Below are positions 58,370-64,000 of a stretch of 64,000 nt of DNA, piece by piece. The DNA is from Diplodia intermedia. Lineage: Eukaryota; Ascomycota; Dothideomycetes; Botryosphaeriales; Botryosphaeriaceae. Positions within the stretch are counted from its first letter, which is position 1. Every line of letters begins with the position of its first letter. A program made the position numbers and the translations under genes. The notes beneath the pieces are model-generated. The model saw nothing but the letters and a program-made list of their open reading frames with translations. It was not told the DNA's origin and made no database searches. The stretch is taken from NCBI GenBank assembly GCA_021495925.1, contig JAKEKT010000083.1, forward strand, positions 1 to 64,000, written 5' to 3'.

Positions 58370-59747
58370 ATGTCGACTTCTGAGAGCGGAGATGGGAGGT
58401 AAGTGTCTCCTTACCGCGTCAGCAACTGCGTTCCGCTTTCAATCAAGAACCCTACCGCTCATGCATCCCAACCCTCAGGCCCATCCACATCCTCTTCGTC
58501 GGTGCCGGAGCAGTAGGTTGTTTCTATGCCTCACGACTTCACCACGTAAGTCCCCCAGACCATCCAACCTGCCCTTCCGCCTCATCTCTCCAGCCACTGC
58601 AACCCTCCACTCACCCACTCCCTCCCCTCACCAGCCGACCAAAAACATCCACGTCTCCCTCGTCTGCCGCTCCAACTACCCCACCATCGCCGCATCCGGC
58701 GTGACCCTCGAAACCCGCGCCTTCGGCACCTACACCTTCACGCCTTCCGCCGTCTTCCCATCCATCAGCGCAGCCGCCGCGGCCGCGGCCGCCCCATCCC
58801 CGTGGGACTACGTCATCGTCACGACCAAAGCGCTGCCGGACGTGACCGACGACAGCGCGGACATCGCGCCGCTCGTCGACGCCGCGTCCGGCAAGACGTG
58901 CGTCGTGCTGATCCAGAACGGCGTCGGCATCGAGGCGGCGCACCGCGCGCGCTTCCCGCGCAACCCGATCGTCTCGGCGGTGACGGTTATTAGTGCCGAG
59001 CAGCTGCGCCACGGCTACGTGCGGCAGAACCGCTGGACGCGCATCAGCATGGGCGCGTACACGGACGGGTTGGCGGCGGCGTCGTCGTCCGCCGCGGCCG
59101 CCTCCTCTCCCTCCACCACCACCACCACCTCGCCGTCATCGTCGTCGTCGTCCGCCCCGGCGGAAGAGCTCTCAGACCTCGCCACCCGCGGCGACGCCTG
59201 CGTGCGGGAGCTGGTGCGCCTGTTCAACGACCTCGGCGGGTTGAGGGACGCAGAGCACCACACGGAGCTCGAGCTGCAGCAGATCCGGTGGCACAAGCTC
59301 ACCATCAACGCGGCCATGAACCCGTCCGCCATCCTCTCGGGGGGGCGAGGGAACGCCGACATGGTAGTCGATCCCGACCTGCGCGAGCACCTGCGCGGCG
59401 TCATGCAGGAGATCTGGGACGCCGCGCCGCGGGTGCTGGGAGCGCCGTTTCCGACGTCGCTCGCCAGCCCGGAACAGGTGTTGAGGAGCACGGAGAGGAA
59501 TAAGGGAGGGAAACCGAGCATGTTGCTGGATTGGGAGAGGGGCGCCCCGCTCGAGACGGAGGTTATTCTGGGTCTGCCGATTAGGATTGCGAGGAGTAGG
59601 GGGGTGGAGTTGCCGAGGTTGCAGACGGTTTATGCGTTGTTGAGGAGTCAGGCGGCTATGCGGGGGGTGAGGGAGAGGGAGGGGAGGGAGAAGAGGGAGG
59701 GTGGTGGTGGTGGTGGTGGGGCTGCGAAGGGGGAGACGAAGTTGTGA
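58370..59747 (+). CDS. Ketopantoate reductase family protein (ApbA/PanE)
   Basis: Three exons (58370-58398, 58479-58545, 58635-59747) with introns of 80, 80-90 range and GTAAGT donors give 402 aa; exact introns are 58399-58478 and 58546-58634. The N-terminus, rebuilt across the introns, has the NADPH-binding HILFVGAGAVGCFYASRL; VVLIQNGVGIE and the catalytic Lys segment WHKLTINAAMNP follow, then KPSMLLDWERG and the C-terminal helix ELPRLQTVYALL. The family reduces 2-dehydropantoate to pantoate in pantothenate and CoA synthesis, but filamentous fungi carry several paralogues of unknown substrate, so the pathway is not certain. A Ser/Thr/Ala run (about residues 192-223) interrupts the domain between its two halves, and the C-terminus has seven Gly, making it longer than typical members. 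Confidence 0.82.
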
Positions 59748-60479
59748 GTGATCAGGGCTGAGAGGGAGACGGGGGCTGTGAAGGAGTGCTGGTTGAGATG
59801 TGGGAAGGGTTGGAGCTGTCAGTCTGCTCTTTGCTCTGGCTTTTGCTGTTGTCTTCTGTTCGGTGATGGGGCGAATGGGAAGCATGCATGTCGATCCGGA
59901 AGTGGTTTGGTTCCTCCGTGCCGGCTCCTTAACGCTGATGTTCCCCCTTTTTTGAGTACAGAAACGCCCCGTCGGTACAAGAACACCATTGAATTTTCAG
60001 ATGGACTTTCTCCCTGCACTTCGTCCCCACGCTTTGCGTTGTGCCCGTCTCATGGATCCTCGGGTATTCGGGTCCGCGTTGCTCGCTCGGTCCGACGCTC
60101 GGTCCGACGCCCGGTCCAACCACGCCATCCGTAACCGAAATTTCCGCGCTCCATCGCATCTTCCGACAGCGAAAGAATGAGAGAAGAAAAAAAAAAGGAA
60201 AAAGGCAGCCCGAGGACCCGTATTACACAGGCACGTTGTCGTACACGTGTAATGCCGTCCAAAACTCCCACAAGCTGCGTGTTTCCGGCCTGAGGTCGAG
60301 AAATGAGCTCAGTTGCCGGCATGCAGATGCAGATCAAAATGGACAACCTGTCCCCCCCGTACACAGTTCCTTCTCCGGAGGAACTGTATCCGCAGACGGA
60401 CCGCCGCACTGTTCACTGCGGGAAAAAAAGAATTCTCCACAACTCCACCAGACTAAGCGTGCGCTGACAAAAGAGATTG
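59748..60479. other. Intergenic region 3' of the ketopantoate reductase
   Basis: 732 bp without a supported gene. It includes A-runs at about 60186-60203 and ends at the tRNA gene. Confidence 0.65.
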
Positions 60480-60585
60480 TACGACGGCCGAGGTTTGAAC
60501 TCGGGACCTTCAGTGTCCAGGAGCGTTGCGTTGGACGCATTGCAACCTGTTAGACTGACGTGATAACCAACTACACCACCATCGC
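60480..60585 (-). tRNA. tRNA-Val(AAC) with a 32-nt intron
   Basis: On the minus strand a full cloverleaf can be drawn. The acceptor stem is GCGATGG / CCGTCGT (with two G-U pairs) followed by discriminator A. The D arm is GTG-TAGTTGGTTAT-CAC. The anticodon stem TCAGT/ACTGA closes loop CTAACAC with anticodon AAC (60549-60551). The T arm is CCGAG-TTCAAAC-CTCGG. A 32-nt intron (60516-60547) sits one base 3' of the anticodon, the canonical position for nuclear tRNA introns. The mature tRNA is 74 nt before CCA addition. The D-arm and T-arm carry the A and B boxes of the RNA polymerase III promoter. On the 3' side no T-run longer than two or three is seen at once, so the terminator is not obvious. 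Confidence 0.9.
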
Positions 60586-61278
60586 TGGATGGGAGGGAAT
60601 CTGCTTCAATTGTACTTATACACATGGGAATGGAAGATCGTGGCTCTGTCATGCATGCCCTTGTGTGCCAGTCTTTGCCACATGGAAACATACTATTCTT
60701 CGATTTTCGCTAAGAACACCAATGACATGTGTATCAACTGGTTCTTCGGGAAAGCAAACCATAGGCTGAGTTCAATGGGCGTTACTTGCGTCTAACTTGT
60801 ATGTCGGTATCGCTGTCGCTGTAAGGGAGCTTGTCTCCGGTCAGCGCTTCGTGAGTGCGTTGTAGGCAATTCTTACTTGACATGAAGATACGTATACTTA
60901 TTGAGAAGAACACATCTTTGAACGGCAATAGCCATCGCTCCGTCAACACTCAAAGCTTTCGTTTGGGCTTATGCGAGAGGCTGTGTGCGTGCATTGCATG
61001 TGTGACATGGCGTGTAGCGAGGGACGTGGGCAAAACGCCACACACGAGGCGAGAAGCGAGGCAGACAGCGCAGCTCGCCTCGGCGGTTCATAATCGGCTG
61101 ACCGGCTGCCAAAGGAAGAAAAGCATGGCGGCGGCCGAGCATGCGCGACAAGCAAGCCGTTCAGCCGTACCGGCTTCAGCCTGAGTAGTCAAGTTCCCTG
61201 GAGACTGACGTGGAATGAGGGTTGATCCTTTTGCCATACTCAACGATTCATTTCAGTGTTCGATTCAGCTGTTCGCCA
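60586..61278. other. Intergenic region tRNA-Val to PNP_UDP gene
   Basis: 693 bp without a supported gene; the open frames are short and motif-free. The stretch next to 61278 is presumably the promoter of the following gene. Confidence 0.6.
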
Positions 61279-62292
61279 ATGGCGTCCGTGATGGCGGCCG
61301 ACGCAGAGTTGTCGGCAGAAGACTATGATGTGGTGTGGATATACGCACTCCCAGATGTCGAGCTGGATCCAGCAAGGCTCATGCTTGACGACGAGCACAA
61401 GACTCCTTGCATCGATAGGAACTTCGACGATACCACGTACATTTGCGGAAGGGTGGAAGAACATCGGGTCGTTGTAGCCTATCTCCCAGAAGGCGAGACC
61501 GGCAATGTCAGCGTCAGTCGGTTGACATATCCACTATTCAGAAGCTTTCCGAACATCAAAATTGCCCTACTTGTTGGCATGGGCGGTGGAGTTCCTCGTT
61601 CAGGTCGCGAAGGGAACCCACTCAACGAAATCTACCTCGGCGACGTAGGGATCGGCTTTCCTGGTGATGGAGAAGCTGCAGTTGTCTACTACGACCGAGG
61701 CAAGGTGACAGCTGACGGCGGATATGAGAGGAAAGGCAAAGTTCAAGATCCGAACTGGCACATCAAGCAAGCTCTTGGCACTCTCCAGTCGAATCACAGA
61801 TTGAAGAAGACATAGTTCAACAACCATCTCATGAGGCTCAGCGAGTTTCCAGAGTTCGCAATGCCTGAAAGAGATCAAGATTATTTATTCAAGCCTGAGT
61901 ACCACCACGAGAAAATGGAACTGAGCTGCAAATCCTGCGACACAAAACAAATCGTTCAGCGGCTGAAGCGCACCGATGCACACCGGAATACATTCGTATT
62001 CCACAAGGGCAGGATTGCCACTGGTAACTCTATATCGAGTGGAGAACGAAGGGACAAATTCAGCAAAGACTGTGGCGGTGCACTTTGTATCGAGATGGAA
62101 GCGGCAGGTGTCAGTGTCAACGGGAGTTGTCTTGTCATACGTGGGATATCCGACTACGCAGACTCCCACAAGAATGACAAGTGGAAACTTCACGCGGTTA
62201 AGAATGCCGTAGTTTTTGCCAGAGAACTGCCGCGCACTATACAGGCGAGCAAAGTCAAGGCAATCAGGGAACATGTCCGAAGCGAAAAATGA
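61279..62292 (+). pseudogene. PNP_UDP_1 nucleoside phosphorylase-type protein, broken by an in-frame TAG
   Basis: A frame of 338 codons from ATG 61279 to TGA 62290-62292 is interrupted once, by TAG at 61813-61815 (codon 179). Both halves belong to one domain: before the stop are DYDVVWIYALPDVEL and IALLVGMGGGVPR, the nucleoside-binding loop; after it are GALCIEMEAAGV (phosphorylase active-site Glu region) and CLVIRGISDYADSHKND. This is the nucleosidase/phosphorylase-like domain common at the N-terminus of fungal NLR (NACHT or NB-ARC) proteins and also found alone. The residues around the stop (LQSNHRLKK) are the normal family sequence, so an intron cannot remove the TAG without deleting conserved residues. 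No NB-ARC or repeat domain follows, so the copy is either a single-domain gene or a truncated NLR. A sequencing error or real translation of the first half remain possible. Confidence 0.75.
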
Positions 62293-62921
62293 CAGTCCTG
62301 GTACAGGAGCCTGAGCCCGAAACCAAATTGCCATCGACCATCGCCTCGGACCCCAACAACACGCCTAAAACTGCCGTGTTCCCGACCTTCCTGTGCCCGA
62401 ATTCGTTGGCAGCTACTTCTCCGCAGCGAAGAAGTCCGTGACAGCAATTCGCCAAGGTCGGTTACCTCCTACGCAGTGCCGGGTGGTCCGAAAGATCCCC
62501 CCCACGTTGTCAAGAGACCGACTATTAGCCTCACAGCGCACCAACGGGACCCAAATTCACTCATTGCTTGGCAATGACGACCAGAGCTGATAAGCCTCGC
62601 ACACGACATTACGCTAGCTAGCTAGCTATAAGAACGGTAAAATCCCCGCATGAACCGACAACGATTCGTCTCCACCTTGACTCTCATCTGCATCACATTG
62701 CACATCTTAATCCCATCATCTTACACATATACATATCACAGCACAGCGATAACCAAAATCGGCCACGTAAAAAATTATCATTTTTCTTAAACATTACCGG
62801 TCCCATCAAAAGGCCATTACATGCTTACAACCGTATTTACAGATGAACCGTACATCCTCGGGACACCAGCGACGACGCCACCGCCGCCGCCGAGGAGGAG
62901 GAGGACGAGGAGCAAGCAATT
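62293..62921. other. Intergenic region PNP_UDP gene to AA1-like gene
   Basis: 629 bp. A (GCTA)4 tract lies at 62613-62628. The last 200 bp are AT-rich and are probably the 3' UTR of the minus-strand secreted protein. No continuation of an NLR gene is visible. Confidence 0.6.
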
Positions 62922-63406
62922 TTACTCGAGCTTGACCTCGAAGTCGCCGACCTGGCTGCAGATCTTATCGTTCTTGCCATTGCCGCCGGCGTGGCAGTAG
63001 ACAGGCGCCTTCCCGCCGCCGTTGAGGCCGCGACTACACATAATCACAAAACCGTCAGCACTCCGACATTCCCACAACGCACAAAATCCCAAGACGGGGG
63101 AGACAAGAAAAAAAAAACTTACACCTCGCCATCGACGTTCTTGTGCAGGTACAGCTGGTACTCGGAGCCGGCGGACTTCTCGACGGAGAAGGAGTAGACG
63201 TCGCCGGCGCCGCAGGGGTTGGCGCCGTTGCCGGCGAGCGTCGACGCGTCGGACGAGCTGCAGGCGGTGGCGCCGTCGTCGACGGTGAAGGAGACGGACT
63301 GCAGGCCGGCGTTGTCGCGGATGGAGAGGTCGGTGACCTTGACCGAGGCGGCGAGGCCGGTGGCGGCGAAGAGGAGGGTGGCGGTGGTGGCGGCGGAGAC
63401 CTTCAT
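62922..63406 (-). CDS. Small secreted cysteine protein, AA1-like (Alt a 1-related)
   Basis: Two exons (63406-63123, 63033-62922) with an 89-nt intron (GTAAGT...TGTAG) give 131 aa. The N-terminus MKVSAATTATLLFAATGLAAS is a clear signal peptide. The mature protein is about 110 aa with four Cys: one in ATACSSSD, one in NPCGAGD, one in VYCHAGGNG and one in ICSQVGDFEV. The YSFSVEKSAGSEYQLYLHKN and VYCHAGGNG...CSQVGDF blocks follow the pattern of fungal AA1-like proteins, a large family of small secreted beta-sheet proteins related to Alternaria Alt a 1. Several relatives are expressed on host contact, but function is mostly unknown. A TATA box (CTCTATATAAGACC on the minus strand, 63503-63516) lies about 100 bp before the ATG. 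Confidence 0.8.
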
Positions 63407-64000
63407 GTTGGTGGTGGGTTGGTGGTTGGTGTTGTGGGTGAGAGAGGCTTGTTTTCTGTTGGTGATGGAGATGGAGGATTATTGGGGGAGGTTTGTTGTA
63501 GGGTCTTATATAGAGTGTTTGATGCTCCCTCCCCCTTTTGGATGGCTGTGCGTTGCTGGGACCACTGCTGCTGCTGCGAGCGAGCGTGATGGTCGACGAT
63601 TACTTCGGAGACACTCTTTTTACGAGGCGATCGACGACGCTAGGTACGTCATGGTCCGGGACCGGGCGGCGGACGCGCGGGCAGACACGAGCTTCTAGAA
63701 AGCCGCCAGAAGCTCCCTCCCTCCAAGCACGCTTGCGAACCCATCGTCAACAACTCGAGGAAATGGGGGTCTTCGCCACACGTAGCCGGAAAAGCTGTTT
63801 CGACAGGCGAAACAAGTAGAGGAAGGAACAGAATGACGATTCCAGGGAGGCTTGGCGGAGGGGGGGCACAGACTGTTCCTATGTGACCCGGTGACACTAC
63901 TGTCGAGCCCTATGGCGACAGATGCGCGCTGCCTAAGTTTAGTCGCTGTGCCTGAACGTCCCCGACCCAAACGGCCTCACCGCTGTTCTATCCCACATCC
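63407..64000. other. Upstream flank of the AA1-like gene to window end
   Basis: 594 bp. It contains the TATA box at 63503-63516 and a pyrimidine-rich leader on the minus strand. Beyond 63600 nothing is recognised. Confidence 0.6.
63503..63516 (-). promoter_or_regulatory. TATA box of the AA1-like gene
   Basis: TCTATATAAG on the minus strand, about 100 bp upstream of the start codon, at a spacing typical of strongly regulated fungal genes. Confidence 0.6.

Noticed and set aside
61705..61850. An intron that would remove the TAG from the PNP_UDP gene
   Set aside because: Candidate donors near 61704 would delete the conserved LQSNH region, and none closer to the stop has a fungal GTRNGT form.

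Overview
The window looks like nuclear DNA of a filamentous ascomycete (Pezizomycotina). Three things show this: protein-coding genes carry short introns of about 45 to 150 nt with GTRNGT/YAG borders; the gene set includes a NoxR-type NADPH-oxidase regulator, Atg15, a LysM/GH18 chitinase, a choline oxidase/betaine aldehyde dehydrogenase pair and a PNP_UDP-domain protein; and an intron-bearing nuclear tRNA gene is present. Dothideomycetes is my best guess from overall protein resemblance, but there is no rDNA or other marker to settle it.

Layout. 0-3.1 kb: diverged non-coding repeats, then a minus-strand chitinase (two LysM, one hevein domain, GH18). 3.1-11.3 kb: an 8 kb gene-free island with more copies of the repeats. 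11.3-29.5 kb: a conserved housekeeping block with a RING/LON protein (-), the TORC2 subunit Rictor/Avo3 (-), peroxisomal uricase (+), mitochondrial ribosomal protein uL13m (-), the copper chaperone for superoxide dismutase (+) and NoxR (+). 29.5-35.6 kb: a second gene-free island. 35.6-47.1 kb: a Vps9-type Rab5 GEF (-) divergent from the autophagy lipase Atg15 (+), then an ARA2-type aldo/keto reductase (+) and a Sip5-like protein (+). 47.1-53.8 kb: a mostly gene-free island holding one short hevein-type chitin-binding gene. 53.8-59.7 kb: divergent betaine aldehyde dehydrogenase (-) and choline oxidase (+), then ketopantoate reductase (+). 60.5 kb: tRNA-Val(AAC) with an intron (-). 61.3-62.3 kb: a PNP_UDP_1 gene interrupted by an in-frame TAG. 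62.9-63.4 kb: a small secreted AA1-like protein (-).

How genes fit together. The divergent choline oxidase and betaine aldehyde dehydrogenase catalyse consecutive steps from choline to glycine betaine; the dehydrogenase ends in the peroxisomal signal SKL and has an acid-free, Arg-rich open frame before its ATG. Vps9 and Atg15 share a 394-bp promoter with two GATAAG sites and both act in delivery to, or breakdown in, the vacuole. Uricase also has a GATAAG site and a candidate UaY-like site. NoxR makes superoxide through Nox, and CCS1 matures the Cu/Zn superoxide dismutase that removes it, although their closeness may be chance.

No complete transposon, CRISPR array or secondary-metabolite cluster is visible. 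The least explained material is a diverged repeat family in the gene-free islands: a TATA-like box followed about 210-230 bp later by a conserved TGCTGTGCAGCATTCTGA-type motif. All splice sites were placed by reading frame and consensus, with no RNA or database support.
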